Virus record (IMG/VR): IMGVR_UViG_3300030393_000020
Span: 1-22,196 of that record
DNA length: 22,196 nucleotides
From: a virus
Reading direction: 5' to 3' (one strand)
The notes beneath the pieces were generated by a model. That model was not told the DNA's origin, did not search any database, and saw only the letters and a list, made by a program, of their open reading frames with translations. The stretch's first letter is position 1. Every line of letters begins with the position of its first letter. The translations under genes were made by a program, and so were the position numbers. Below, piece after piece: positions 8,237-16,284 of this stretch.

Positions 8237-8712
8237 GTCACCGCCCGCGCCGCCTTGCGCCGGGCCCGCTCCACGGTTTTTTCAATCTCCGCCCAGACCT
8301 CACGGCGCAGGGTTGCCAGCATGATCGGCTGGGACATATCCCAGGCCGGGCGCAGAAAGGGACGTGCGGGCATCGCACCTGTCGAGCGCCCCGTCGAGGT
8401 CTGGACACGCGGCCCGGTGCCGAACTCATAAAGATGCGCATGCGGCGCACCGTCACCGTCAGGCGTTACCGGCCCCACATAAAGCACCACCTTGCTGCGA
8501 CCCCGATCGCGGCGCGCGTCCCGCTGCTGGCGCGCGATCAGCTTACTTGTGACTGCAATGGCAAAGGGCGAGATCGCCTCCGCCGCCTCCGCCACCGGCT
8601 TCAGGCTCTTCTTCATCGCCCGCCGCATCACGCCCTTGGCCGTGCCCCGCGCCAGCTCCGCCAGTGCGCGCTCAATATCGCCCGCGCCCTCGATCTTCAT
8701 CTTGACCGCCAT
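8233..8712 (-). CDS. HK97 gp10-like head-tail protein
   Basis: The 159-aa product begins KMKIEGAGDIERALAELARG, then helical VMRRAMKKSLKPVAEAAEAI. Next come a basic segment, VVLYVGPVT, HAHLYEFGTGPR and the signature ARPFLRPAWD. These motifs are typical of the HK97 gp10 family, which acts at the head-tail interface or in tail completion. Two adjacent ATGs follow AGGAGG. The second, at 8712, is chosen because it leaves four bases after the Shine-Dalgarno; the first, at 8715, leaves one. The start overlaps the head-closure stop and the stop overlaps the DUF3168-like start by four bases. Many lysines and arginines give a strongly basic protein. Confidence 0.85.
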   Translation of the reverse strand: MAVKMKIEGAGDIERALAELARGTAKGVMRRAMKKSLKPVAEAAEAISPFAIAVTSKLIARQQRDARRDRGRSKVVLYVGPVTPDGDGAPHAHLYEFGTGPRVQTSTGRSTGAMPARPFLRPAWDMSQPIMLATLRREVWAEIEKTVERARRKAARAVT

Positions 8713-9044
8713 CATTCCTCCTTTCGGATCTTCCAGGCGGTGATCTCGATCCACCGCCGCCGACCGATGACCTTGGTCCCGGTGATTTCCCAATCCGCGC
8801 CTTCAAACCGCAGCACATGAGCGCCCGTCACCGCCGCCGCCCGCGCCGAATACCCCAGCACAAAGCGCGCCTCGGCCTTCTGCTCCACCGCCCCCGCCCG
8901 CCAGCGCTCCCCGTCCGAAAGCGGCTCATAGCTGGCCGCCGCGCGCAGCACCTCCTGCGTGCCGACAACACGCGTGTTGCCGGTGGCGGTTTTCTCCGTC
9001 ACTGGCGCGAGGACATGCACCTGCCGATCCAGACGCCTGCCCAT
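8712..9044 (-). CDS. Head-tail adaptor / head closure protein
   Basis: The product of about 110 aa fits the phage head-tail joining family (SPP1 gp16 / HK97 gp7 type). Its N-terminus MGRRLDRQVHVLAPVTE, a middle strand pair around ARFVLGYSAR, and the C-terminal FEGADWEITGTKVIGRRRWIEI followed by W105 match the family layout, where the C-terminal part reads xxxWxIxxVxxxxRxxxLEI. It would plug the connector after packaging. The ATG at 9044 is chosen since GAGG lies seven bases upstream. A GTG one codon earlier (9047) is possible. It overlaps its upstream neighbour by one base and its downstream neighbour by up to one base. Confidence 0.82.
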   Translation of the reverse strand: MGRRLDRQVHVLAPVTEKTATGNTRVVGTQEVLRAAASYEPLSDGERWRAGAVEQKAEARFVLGYSARAAAVTGAHVLRFEGADWEITGTKVIGRRRWIEITAWKIRKEE

Positions 9045-9619
9045 CACGCCACCTCGCAGGGGCGGCGATAGCGAACCTGTTTCATCAGGAGCCGCACCCC
9101 AAACGAAAGTTGCGGCGGCTGCGCGCCATCGATAGCGATCCCCGCCTCAAACCATTCTTTTGCCAGCAGAAAGATCGCCTGGCGCAGGCGGGCAAGGGTC
9201 GGGACATCTGCCCCGCCCACCACCGCCTGCACCCGCAGCAGATCTCCAGGCACAATGCGCCCGGCCCAGTCCGCGCCAAGCACCAGCTGCGGCTCATCAT
9301 GGGCCTGCTGCACCCAGGCACCTGCCAGTGGCTGATCGATCCAGCCGCCCGCGCCGTCGCTGATCGCAAGCGCGGTCAGATCCGCCACCGGCAGAACCGG
9401 GAACCACCAGCGGCCCCAGCTGCCACGGGTCACGATGAACTCCACTGCGCGCGGCGTCAGCGGGCGACCGGTGGCGGTGGCAACGGTTGCTTCAGCCGTC
9501 TCCAGAACAAGCTGCAGCGCGCCATCGTCATCGATGTCTTCAGCGGCGATATGCACCGATCGCTTGAAGTCCGCCACCGCCACACCCGCCGGAATTTCCC
9601 CGGCTTCAATCACCCGCAT
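9044..9619 (-). CDS. Head-tail connector protein (gp6-like)
   Basis: The 191-aa product starts at ATG 9619 with AAAGGAG eight bases upstream. Further upstream the frame is open but reads as Arg-rich nonsense, so the long form is rejected. The sequence VAVADFKRSVHIAAEDIDDDGALQLVLETAEATVATATGRPL matches the N-terminal helical bundle of gp6/gp15-type connectors. The later half (PVLPVADLTALAISDGAGGW, then LRQAIFLLAKEWFEAG) resembles the longer gp6-like proteins of alphaproteobacterial prophages. It would form the ring beneath the portal, between head and head-closure protein. Confidence 0.85.
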   Translation of the reverse strand: MRVIEAGEIPAGVAVADFKRSVHIAAEDIDDDGALQLVLETAEATVATATGRPLTPRAVEFIVTRGSWGRWWFPVLPVADLTALAISDGAGGWIDQPLAGAWVQQAHDEPQLVLGADWAGRIVPGDLLRVQAVVGGADVPTLARLRQAIFLLAKEWFEAGIAIDGAQPPQLSFGVRLLMKQVRYRRPCEVA

Positions 9620-9632
9620 CGCCCGCGCTCCT

Positions 9633-9989
9633 TTACGTTTTCGCGCCCTGCTTCGGCGGAGCACCTGCGGGCGCCGTTTTTTCAGGGGCGGGATCCGGGC
9701 TCTGCGCGGCCTCACGCGCCGCCAATGCCTCTTCCCGCGCCTTCAAATCGGCCTCGCGCGCGGCGAGTTCATCGCCCTTCCTTTCGAACTCGGCTTGCGC
9801 CTCAGCGATTGCCTTTTGCGCTTCCGAGCTGTCGACATGCTGGGGTTCGACAGTGGCGGACGCGTCCGCGTCATAGGGCCTGCACACGTCCTGCGGCCAT
9901 TTGGCGAGGGTTGCGGCCTCAAATCCGGCCACATCGCCTTTGACGTAGCGCCCATGGGTTTTCAGGAATTCAACGATGACTTTTGCCAT
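9633..9989 (-). CDS. Small coiled-coil protein between capsid and connector genes
   Basis: The 118-aa product has an N-terminal folded section (MAKVIVEFLKTHGRYVKGDV, then AGFEAATLAKWP). It is followed by an acidic linker, a strong charged coiled coil at about residues 55-93 (EAQAEFERKGDELAAREADL, then KAREEALAAREA) and a Pro/Ala-rich tail. AAGGA lies eight bases before the ATG. The position after the major capsid gene is where accessory head or packaging-assistance proteins such as lambda FI are found, and the coiled coil is compatible with that. No domain was recognised with certainty. The gene ends 13 bases before the connector start. Confidence 0.7.
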   Translation of the reverse strand: MAKVIVEFLKTHGRYVKGDVAGFEAATLAKWPQDVCRPYDADASATVEPQHVDSSEAQKAIAEAQAEFERKGDELAAREADLKAREEALAAREAAQSPDPAPEKTAPAGAPPKQGAKT

Positions 9990-10017
9990 ATCAGCAATCC
10001 TTGTCAGAGAGGGAAGA

Positions 10018-10042
10018 GACCCCGGCGCGCACCGCCGAGGTC
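10018..10042 (-). terminator. Hairpin after the major capsid gene (weak or partial terminator)
   Basis: The minus strand can form a 10-bp stem, GACCUCGGCG with CGCCGGGGUC (one U-G pair), around loop GUGCG, starting 18 bases after the capsid stop. The following TCTTCCCTCTCTG is pyrimidine-rich but not a true T-run. It may lower read-through into downstream head and tail genes or protect the capsid mRNA 3' end. Confidence 0.5.
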
Positions 10043-10060
10043 AGAAAGAATGCGCCGCGA

Positions 10061-11371
10061 TCAGAGCGACCAGCCGACACCGTTCAGGCCCGCGATGGCC
10101 TCATCATGCATCGGGGCCATGTCGTGTTCCGCGATCGCGCGCATCAGGGTCAGATCACGCTGGAACGCCGACACGGTGTCGCCAGCCTGGTTCACATAGG
10201 AGGCCTCGGAGCTGGACCCGAAGGTGATCTGCATGGCGTCACCGATCATGATTTCCGCGAAGTCGGCAAAATAGATCTCGGTCTCATCGCCGCCGACGCC
10301 CAGATTGTCGGGGATCTGCGACGTGGTGCGGATCGGATACCCATGCAGCGTGCCGCTATCATCAATCGACGGGAACACTTTGAAGCCATTGGCCCAGCGG
10401 AGGCTTGCGAGGAAGTTCTTGGCCGAGGCGCGCATGATCCAACCCGGCGAGACCATCGCCACATTGGCATCTTCGACCCGGCTCTTGATCCGCCGGATCG
10501 CAGCTTCGACGACAGCGGGATCACTGCCAACGGCAGCTTGCCAATTCGCCGCCAGTACCCACTGGCGCAGGCCCTTCGGCAGATTGCCGGTGCCGTCAAA
10601 GCGCAGGAAGGCCAGATCATTCTTCAGGCCCATTTCCAGAATGATGCTGTCCCGCACCATCATGGCGATGGACGCCGTGGAATGGCGCAGCAGAGAATTT
10701 CCGACCGGCACCAGCGAGGTCAGTTTCCTGAACTTCTCCTCCACCTTGTCAAACGTCGGCTCGCTCTCGACCATCGCGGCGTTTTCCGCGCCATAGGCCG
10801 CAGACGCCGGAGTGGCCTGCCGCGCGTTGCGCAGCTCACCGGCCGGCATATCATGAAGGCGCGCGCCGGAGGCCCGCACCGTCACGCGCGGACGCAGCAG
10901 GCCGATCACCTGTTGCGCCTGCGGGCGCGGCAGCGTCACGCCCCCGGCGCTTTCCGACGCGCCGGAAAGGGCGGCGGAAATCCCGGAATGGCCGTCCTGA
11001 TCAAGCCGCGCAGCCGCGCGATCGCGATCGCCCCGCGCATTGATCAGCGCATGGGCCATGAACCCGACCTCAATCCCCTCATGCTCCGGATCTTTCGGCA
11101 GTGCGGGCGCGGCCTGCGGTGCAGCGCTGCCGGTTGCGTCAACTTCGGAGGTGGCGGTGGCGGCCTTGGCGCGCTCGACGGCCTCGGCCCGGCTGACCCG
11201 GAGCTGCAGCGCCTTGAAGTCGCCCTCGGCGGTCTCGAAAGCCGCAACCGCCGCCGCCAGCGCCTCTGCATCCACATCGGATGCCGATTCCAGATCCTCG
11301 ATCGCCTTGGCCTTGTCGCCCATGGCGTCCGCCGCAGCCTTCAGCATGCGGCGCAGATCGTTGATGTCCAT
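10061..11371 (-). CDS. Major capsid protein, HK97 fold
   Basis: The 436-aa length, the order portal-protease-capsid and the sequence itself identify an HK97-type major capsid protein. The first 95-100 residues are charged and helical (MDINDLRRMLKAAADAM, a coiled coil to about residue 70) and resemble the delta scaffold domain normally removed by the prohead protease. The mature part includes VTVRASGARLHDMPAGEL, KLTSLVPVGNSLLRHS, a long RDSIILEMGLKNDLAFLRFDGTG-type section split by the spine helix, and late strands TSQIPDNLG and EIYFADFAEIMIGDAM, all characteristic of the family. The exact cleavage site cannot be read. GGAG lies eight bases before the ATG. Hairpins flank the gene on both sides, unlike most neighbours, which fits separate control of its high expression. 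Confidence 0.94.
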   Translation of the reverse strand: MDINDLRRMLKAAADAMGDKAKAIEDLESASDVDAEALAAAVAAFETAEGDFKALQLRVSRAEAVERAKAATATSEVDATGSAAPQAAPALPKDPEHEGIEVGFMAHALINARGDRDRAAARLDQDGHSGISAALSGASESAGGVTLPRPQAQQVIGLLRPRVTVRASGARLHDMPAGELRNARQATPASAAYGAENAAMVESEPTFDKVEEKFRKLTSLVPVGNSLLRHSTASIAMMVRDSIILEMGLKNDLAFLRFDGTGNLPKGLRQWVLAANWQAAVGSDPAVVEAAIRRIKSRVEDANVAMVSPGWIMRASAKNFLASLRWANGFKVFPSIDDSGTLHGYPIRTTSQIPDNLGVGGDETEIYFADFAEIMIGDAMQITFGSSSEASYVNQAGDTVSAFQRDLTLMRAIAEHDMAPMHDEAIAGLNGVGWSL

Positions 11372-11395
11372 GTCGATTTCTCCTTTTCACATGGA

Positions 11396-11415
11396 GGGCT
11401 GCACCCGCGCAGCCC
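11396..11415 (-). other. Stem-loop in the capsid gene leader
   Basis: The minus strand reads GGGCTGC, loop GCGGGT, GCAGCCC: a perfect 7-bp stem ending eleven bases before the Shine-Dalgarno GGAG of the capsid gene. It lies in the 100-base gap after the protease gene and may stabilise or process the capsid mRNA. A further small stem (GGCCA/TGGCC) lies near the protease stop. Confidence 0.45.
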
Positions 11416-11471
11416 AATTGGCCCCGCCGCGAATGCGCGAGGTGAACTCAGGCCAGACTGGCCGGTGAGAT

Positions 11472-12395
11472 TTAGAGGGAGGCCTGCGCCCGGGCCGCCG
11501 ACGCGCGCGCCAGATAGGCCTGCGACCGGGCCTGCGATTTCGGCGCATAGAGCTCCGAGATCCGCGCCATGAAGGCCGCGACGGTCTCGATCCCGTCGAC
11601 AAGGCCGCGCGCGACGGCATCTGCGCCCCAGAAGACATCACCGCCCTTGGTGGAATCCTCGCTGCGGCTCAGCTTCGATTTCAGATCCTCGACCGAGATC
11701 CCGCGCCCCTCCGAGATGGCGGCGTGGAATTCGGCTTCCATCGCATCCAGGCGCACCATAGCAACGGCCCGCCCGTCTTCACTGGACAGATCAGGACGCT
11801 TGGCCCCCGCGTGCTGCGAGGTGAGAATAAAGCCCTGATCGCCGCCCGATCCCGGCTGCATCGGCTGGAAGCCGGTCAACATGGTACCGACGGAGCCCAC
11901 CCAGCTGCCCGGGCTGGCGATGATCTCGCGGCATTGGCTGGCAAGCCAATAGCCCGCCGAGGCGGCCAGCGGATGCACCAGCCCATGAACCGGCTTCACC
12001 GCCGCGCAGGCCTTGATCGCCTCTGCCGCGCCCTGAATGCCGATCACGGCACCGCCGGGCGTGTCGAAAAACATCACCACCGCCCGCACCTCATCGCTTG
12101 CCGTCAAGGCGTCCATGGTCTCGGTCAGACCGTGATAGGTGGCCCAGCCCATGTATTTTTCCAACAAGGCCGAGTTTGGCGACAGGATGCCGCGCACCGG
12201 CACATAGGCCACGCCGCGATGCACAGCAAAGCGCTCGCCGCGCCCAATCTCGACCCCGGCCCCCTGCAGGGCTTCCGTGGCGAGCGAGGCCCCCGTTTCC
12301 TGATCCGGCAGATCTGCATTCAGAAACGGCAAAGCCGCCTCACTGATCGCAAGCGCAGCGCCGCCCAGAAGCGCGCCAATGGTGGTTCGGCTCAT
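11472..12395 (-). CDS. S49-family prohead protease (SppA-like)
   Basis: The 307-aa product has the ClpP/crotonase-like S49 layout: VAYVPVRGILSP near residue 62, VRAVVMFFDTPGGAVIG near 103-119, the nucleophile region HPLAASAGYWLAS with probable Ser146, SWVGSVGTM, and AGAKRPD with probable general-base Lys199. These match the Ser/Lys dyad of SppA-type capsid maturation proteases. Residues 5-25 are hydrophobic, but this is common in such phage proteases and need not be a signal peptide. It would cleave the capsid N-terminal scaffold and then itself inside the prohead. The ATG overlaps the portal stop by four bases. The capsid gene follows after 100 bases. Confidence 0.9.
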   Translation of the reverse strand: MSRTTIGALLGGAALAISEAALPFLNADLPDQETGASLATEALQGAGVEIGRGERFAVHRGVAYVPVRGILSPNSALLEKYMGWATYHGLTETMDALTASDEVRAVVMFFDTPGGAVIGIQGAAEAIKACAAVKPVHGLVHPLAASAGYWLASQCREIIASPGSWVGSVGTMLTGFQPMQPGSGGDQGFILTSQHAGAKRPDLSSEDGRAVAMVRLDAMEAEFHAAISEGRGISVEDLKSKLSRSEDSTKGGDVFWGADAVARGLVDGIETVAAFMARISELYAPKSQARSQAYLARASAARAQASL

Positions 12396-13669
12396 GTGTC
12401 TTTCCCCTTTTCCGTCTTGCTCTCATCACGGGTCATGTTGGGCGCGGGGTTCAGCTTGTCGCCCTCCGCAACCGGCTCCAGGCCGATCTTGCGGCGCCCC
12501 TCATTCGGCGTCATGAACGGGCCACCGATGGCCTTGTTCATCGCCTCATTGCGTTCCCTGACGGTCGGCTGCAGCAGCGCATCAAAATCATGGCGCAGGA
12601 AGAATTCCGCCTCGCGCTCGCGGCGGGTCAGCACTGCCATCGCCATGGTCTGTTCCGCCAGACCGGACCAGTGAAACAGGCAATCGGTCAGATAGTCGAT
12701 CGCCTGCTGCTCCCCATTGGCCTTCACGCCATATTCCAGCATCTGCAGCTTCGATGGCGGCATGCGGTACATCGCGGCCAATTGCTCGCGATCAAACTTG
12801 CGGCTGGCCAGCAGCTCCTGATCCGCCGCCGTCAGATCGAGGCTCTTGATGTCCTCATCCGGCCCCAGAACCGGGATGCCGTCCGAGGTGCTGTTCAGCA
12901 GCGTCTCCTTGATCCGGCGCGCATTCCGCGTCCGCGTCTCATCATCCTCATAGGCCTCGCCGAGCTTCATATAGGCCTTGGAATGCGCCCCCGACACCGA
13001 GCGCGCCGCCGAATCCTGACCGGCAAAGGCCAGCCCGACCGTTTCCGATGCCACCTGCAGCGGCGACCGGCCCGACCACCCATCAAGCGCCATATAGCGC
13101 AGATGCACCATCGACCGGCTCGCAACCCGGCGCGCCACACCGGCCCCATCCGTAAAATCATAAAAGCGATCCCGGCCCGCCCTCAGCGGCGTGCACCCGT
13201 CCTGGTCGACCAGTTCGATCATCTCCAATTCACCGCCGCCGTCGCGCGGACCAAAGGCATAGCCATTGCCTCGCAGCGCCCAGGCATAGACCAGCGCAAA
13301 CCGCATGAGTTTGGCAGGCACCCCCGGCGCGGCCTCGACGTTCAGAAGATAGGTCGCGGGATGATCCCGCACCCGCAGCTCCTGCCCGTCCGCCCGGCGC
13401 TGCCACAGCTTCAGCGGCACCTTCGCGAGATCCCCGGCGATATTGTTGCAGCAGGCAAACACCGTGCCGTGCTGCTCGCCCCGCTGTGGCGTCACGCGCG
13501 GCAGCCTGGCCGAAAGCTTTGGCCCGCCGCCCCAGCCGATCTCGGTCATCCAGGGCTGCGGGCTGGCGGTGCCGGAGGTCTCCGCCTCTGCCGCTGCGGC
13601 CACCACGGGCGGCTCCACCCGCGACATCGCGCCCCCCGCGCGGCTGATCTCCAGGCCCAGAATCCTCAT
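12392..13669 (-). CDS. Portal protein (HK97 family)
   Basis: The 425-aa product carries the HK97 portal pattern: VFACCNNIAGDLAKVPLKLW, DHPATYLLN, RFALVYAWALRGNGYAF (the conserved LxGNxY segment), then MVHLRYMALDGWSGRSPLQVA. It continues with SKAYMKLGEAYEDDE, IKSLDLTAADQELLASRKF and MYRMPPSKLQMLEYG, close to the family motif FGVPPxMLG. A C-terminal GPFMTPNEGRRKIGLEPV matches the usual MTxNExRxxxGLxP. It would form the dodecameric DNA channel at one vertex. GAGG lies four bases before the ATG, which overlaps the TerL stop (ATGA). The stop overlaps the protease start in the same way. The first 40 residues are Ala-rich and probably disordered. Confidence 0.94.
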   Translation of the reverse strand: MRILGLEISRAGGAMSRVEPPVVAAAAEAETSGTASPQPWMTEIGWGGGPKLSARLPRVTPQRGEQHGTVFACCNNIAGDLAKVPLKLWQRRADGQELRVRDHPATYLLNVEAAPGVPAKLMRFALVYAWALRGNGYAFGPRDGGGELEMIELVDQDGCTPLRAGRDRFYDFTDGAGVARRVASRSMVHLRYMALDGWSGRSPLQVASETVGLAFAGQDSAARSVSGAHSKAYMKLGEAYEDDETRTRNARRIKETLLNSTSDGIPVLGPDEDIKSLDLTAADQELLASRKFDREQLAAMYRMPPSKLQMLEYGVKANGEQQAIDYLTDCLFHWSGLAEQTMAMAVLTRREREAEFFLRHDFDALLQPTVRERNEAMNKAIGGPFMTPNEGRRKIGLEPVAEGDKLNPAPNMTRDESKTEKGKDT

Positions 13670-15333
13670 ACCACCTCAACCTCGCGCGCCTTGCGTTTCT
13701 CTTCCCCGACCTCGGCGCGCCCCAGCGCCATGATCGCCGCCACCGCCGCATCAATGCGCCCGGTGGATTTCTTCTTGTTCGGTTTCACATTCTCGGCGGC
13801 GTCCTCATCGCGGTGCACATTGCCCACCTGCCAGCCCAGCACCGGATTGCCGCCGTGGCGGATCTTGTTCTGCGCCACTTTCTCCTCGAACCGCTTCATC
13901 GGGTTCGACATCGAGGCATAGCCCTGCCGATGCTCGACCATCGGAAACCGCCGCTTGTCCAGCTTGTCCGCCAGATATTTCATGCCCCAGGGATCATAGG
14001 CGACCTCCTGGAGGTCAAAGCGCTGCCTGATCCACTCAAGGCGATCTGCGATCTGGTCTTCATCGATCGTGCCGCCCTTGTGGATCTCCAGCCAGCCCTG
14101 ATCCCGCCAGCCGACATATTCCCGCTTTTCCGTCTGCGCCCGCTGGATGAACCCTTTCGGCCCCTCCGGCAAAAACGTGTAGGTGATCAGATAGATCAGC
14201 CCGTCAACCGGCACCGCCACCACAATGGCGGTGGTGTCGATCTTGTTCGACAGATCCAGCCCCACCCAGGCCTTGCGCCCATAGAGCATCGCCGGATCAA
14301 AGGGCGCCGAGGCCAGCCCCTTGTCCCAAACATCCCCGGCAATCCAGTTCTGTGCCCCTTCGGTCCAGAGATTGAGGTGGAAGCGGCGAAAGTTCGGCAT
14401 CTTGCCCGCGATCGCCAGCGCCGAGCGCAGCGTCGACTGCATCGCATCCACTTTTTTGCTGACCCCGAGGTTCGGGTTGCCCATCGCCCAGGCCTGCGGA
14501 TCTGCCGGGTCACAATCGGGCGCAGGCTCCGCCACAAAGCCAAAGAAACTGTCATCCTCGACCTTGCCGCTCAGCACGCTGTCCGCATAGCCCCGGATCT
14601 CGCCGCAGAGCGAATTGCGGTCCTGACCGGCGGTGGTGATCACCCAGTCAATCGGCTGATCCCGCGCGATCATGCTTTCCACGATCGTGTCCGCCAGCTC
14701 GCGATCGGTCCAGCGGTGCATTTCATCACGGGCCAGGAATGACGGGTTGATCCCGTCCGAACTGTCGCCATCGCGGCTGAGGCAGGCAATGGCGCCATCC
14801 GTGCGTGGCGTCTCGATCGAGGTCCGCCAGACCCTCATTTCCTGACGGAGTAGCGGCGATCTCTTGATCATCCGCTTCATTTCCTTGAACAAAAGCCCCG
14901 CCTGATCCTTGGTGGTGGCGGCACAATAGCCCTGCGGTGCCGCCTCGCCGTCAAACAGCTGCGTGAACAGCATCGGCACGCCGGTATCTGTCGTCTTGCC
15001 GTTCTTCTTGCCGACCTGGTGATAGGTCGACCGGAACCGGCGCAACCCGGTCTCATGGTGTTTCCAGCCAAAGACAGACCCGTGCCGGAATTCCTGCCAG
15101 GGCTCCAGTTTCAGCGGCTGGCCCGCCATCGGCCCCGTGGTGTGCTGCAACATGCCGCCCCAGCGGATGATCCGGCTTGCCGCCTCGCAATCAAACACCA
15201 ACCCGCGATCGGCGCCGGTTTCCAGATCCAGCAAATGCCGTTCACAAGCCATGCGGACCAGATCGCCCGCGATGATATCCCCCTCCACAACCCCGGTCGC
15301 ATAGCGCGAGACCGGGTGATCAATCGGGTCCAT
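13666..15333 (-). CDS. terL: Terminase large subunit (HK97-like)
   Basis: The 555-aa protein is an HK97-type large terminase (Phage_Terminase_1-like). Counting from ATG 15333, the Walker A-like GKKNGKT is at 108-114 and the Walker B FLARDE at 199-204. Candidate nuclease acidic residues are D360 (VGLDLSNK), D447 (VAYDPWG) and D528 (GRIDAAVAAI). It would pump DNA into the prohead and cut at packaging boundaries. The start overlaps the small-subunit stop by 14 bases. A GTG at 15342 is an alternative, and neither start has a strong Shine-Dalgarno, so expression probably depends on coupling to terS. The stop overlaps the portal start by four bases. Confidence 0.95.
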   Translation of the reverse strand: MDPIDHPVSRYATGVVEGDIIAGDLVRMACERHLLDLETGADRGLVFDCEAASRIIRWGGMLQHTTGPMAGQPLKLEPWQEFRHGSVFGWKHHETGLRRFRSTYHQVGKKNGKTTDTGVPMLFTQLFDGEAAPQGYCAATTKDQAGLLFKEMKRMIKRSPLLRQEMRVWRTSIETPRTDGAIACLSRDGDSSDGINPSFLARDEMHRWTDRELADTIVESMIARDQPIDWVITTAGQDRNSLCGEIRGYADSVLSGKVEDDSFFGFVAEPAPDCDPADPQAWAMGNPNLGVSKKVDAMQSTLRSALAIAGKMPNFRRFHLNLWTEGAQNWIAGDVWDKGLASAPFDPAMLYGRKAWVGLDLSNKIDTTAIVVAVPVDGLIYLITYTFLPEGPKGFIQRAQTEKREYVGWRDQGWLEIHKGGTIDEDQIADRLEWIRQRFDLQEVAYDPWGMKYLADKLDKRRFPMVEHRQGYASMSNPMKRFEEKVAQNKIRHGGNPVLGWQVGNVHRDEDAAENVKPNKKKSTGRIDAAVAAIMALGRAEVGEEKRKAREVEVV

Positions 15334-15757
15334 TGAGCGCACTCACTGCATCACCGAACAGCTCGCCTTGATTTGCATAGCTCAGGCGCTTCTCATCAAC
15401 AGGCGACATCCCGAACAAGCCGCCAAGTGCTTTCAAGGTCGCCAACGCATCCAGACGCGCCTGCCAAGCGGCCGTCTTTTTCTGTTGCATGCCGTTGCGT
15501 GTCGTCACGCTGTAGGTGCGCCCCTCCATGGCGATGACGGAGGACAGCTCGATGACGTCATTTGCGGCTTCACAGAATTGCGCAAAGACATCCTCGAAAA
15601 TCGGCTCCAAGCGCCCCTTGCTGACCATGGCAGGCGCGAGCCTGTCCCAGACGGCCTTGCCGCCATCAGACATCAGATCTGGCGCTGGCGGTACTGGACC
15701 AATGCTATCGCCACGCATGCGGATGACGTTATCGAGTTTCGGATTTTGACCCTTCAT
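15320..15757 (-). CDS. Terminase small subunit (P27-like)
   Basis: The 145-aa product starts at ATG 15757 behind a strong AAGGAGG five bases away. The upstream open frame overlaps the HNH gene and is rejected. The sequence SDGGKAVWDRLAPAMVSKG, then FEDVFAQFCEAANDVIELS, then GRTYSVTTRNGMQQKKTAAW and LFGMSPVDEKRL follows the phage P27-type small terminase layout: xxAxxxWxxLxPxL, a central helix pair, and FGLTPxxRxRL near the C-terminus. It would bind the packaging site and recruit the large subunit. It is separated from the HNH gene by a 95-base gap and overlaps terL. Confidence 0.88.
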   Translation of the reverse strand: MKGQNPKLDNVIRMRGDSIGPVPPAPDLMSDGGKAVWDRLAPAMVSKGRLEPIFEDVFAQFCEAANDVIELSSVIAMEGRTYSVTTRNGMQQKKTAAWQARLDALATLKALGGLFGMSPVDEKRLSYANQGELFGDAVSALNGPD

Positions 15758-15852
15758 CCCTGCCTCCTTCCCTCTAGTCCAAGTGGGCTTTTTTCTCCAA
15801 TTTCGCTCGCACGGAAATAAAGGTATCCCCGCCGGTTTCGGAGATCCCCGCC
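15758..15852. other. Gap between HNH and terS genes with 9-bp direct repeats; candidate cos region
   Basis: ATCCCCGCC occurs at 15825-15833 and again at 15844-15852, nineteen bases apart. The rest is mixed sequence with an A-run on the minus strand ahead of the terS Shine-Dalgarno. In HK97, cos lies between the HNH gene and the terS gene in circular order, so this gap is the natural candidate. No nick-site symmetry could be demonstrated, and the assignment rests mainly on position. Confidence 0.3.
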
Positions 15853-16254
15853 TCAGTTTCCAGATACCCCCCGGTCCCCGTGGAACACCTCCCGCGCGGT
15901 CTTGCGGCTGTGACACCGATGGCAAAGCGCCTGCCAGTTCGACCGGTTCCAGAACAGTTTGCCATCGCCCTTGTGCGGTGTGACGTGATCCACATCCGTC
16001 GCCACCTCGATCGCACCCAGTTCGCCGCAATCCGCGCACAGCGGATGCTGCCGCAGGAAGGCCAGCCGCGCCGCTTTCCACCGGGGATCGCTATAGAGAA
16101 CCCGCGCCAGGACCGCCGCCTCCGAGGTCTGCGCCTTTGCCCGCCGCGCCTTCAGCTTGTCCTGCCGCCGCGCCTCGTGCCGCTCGCAATGCGACAGCCC
16201 AGGCAAGGCGATCTCATCGCAGCCGGACGCCGCGCAGATCTTCGATCGCGCCAC
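15853..16254 (-). CDS. HNH endonuclease of the packaging module
   Basis: The 133-aa product has a typical HNH domain: CADCG (Cys73, Cys76), DVDHVTPHKGD with His90, LFWNRSNWQALCHRCHSRKT with the Asn and the second Cys pair (Cys111, Cys114). A short N-terminal CAASGC...HCERH section may bind another metal. HNH proteins beside terminase genes, such as HK97 gp74, are known to work with the terminase in cos cleavage, and the location just ahead of terS fits this. The start is a GTG at 16254 with GAGGA seven bases upstream. An intrinsic terminator lies about 30 bases before it. It could also be a selfish homing endonuclease, but the compact packaging context argues against that. Confidence 0.9.
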   Translation of the reverse strand: MARSKICAASGCDEIALPGLSHCERHEARRQDKLKARRAKAQTSEAAVLARVLYSDPRWKAARLAFLRQHPLCADCGELGAIEVATDVDHVTPHKGDGKLFWNRSNWQALCHRCHSRKTAREVFHGDRGVSGN

Positions 16255-16284
16255 GGGGAGGTCCTCAGGAGTTGGGAGTTGGCC

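Noticed and set aside
9620-9715. Long form of the connector protein from 9715
   Set aside because: The extra 32 residues are almost only Arg/Lys/Pro and overlap the preceding gene, while ATG 9619 has a good Shine-Dalgarno.
9983-11572. 529-codon plus-strand frame opposite the capsid gene
   Set aside because: Low-complexity, Arg/His-rich translation antisense to the major capsid gene, with no plausible family.
12590-13921. 443-codon plus-strand frame opposite portal and TerL
   Set aside because: Antisense shadow of two clear packaging genes, spanning their junction.
15758-16081. Long form of the small terminase from 16081
   Set aside because: It would overlap most of the HNH gene with nonsense sequence; ATG 15757 has AAGGAGG in the right place.
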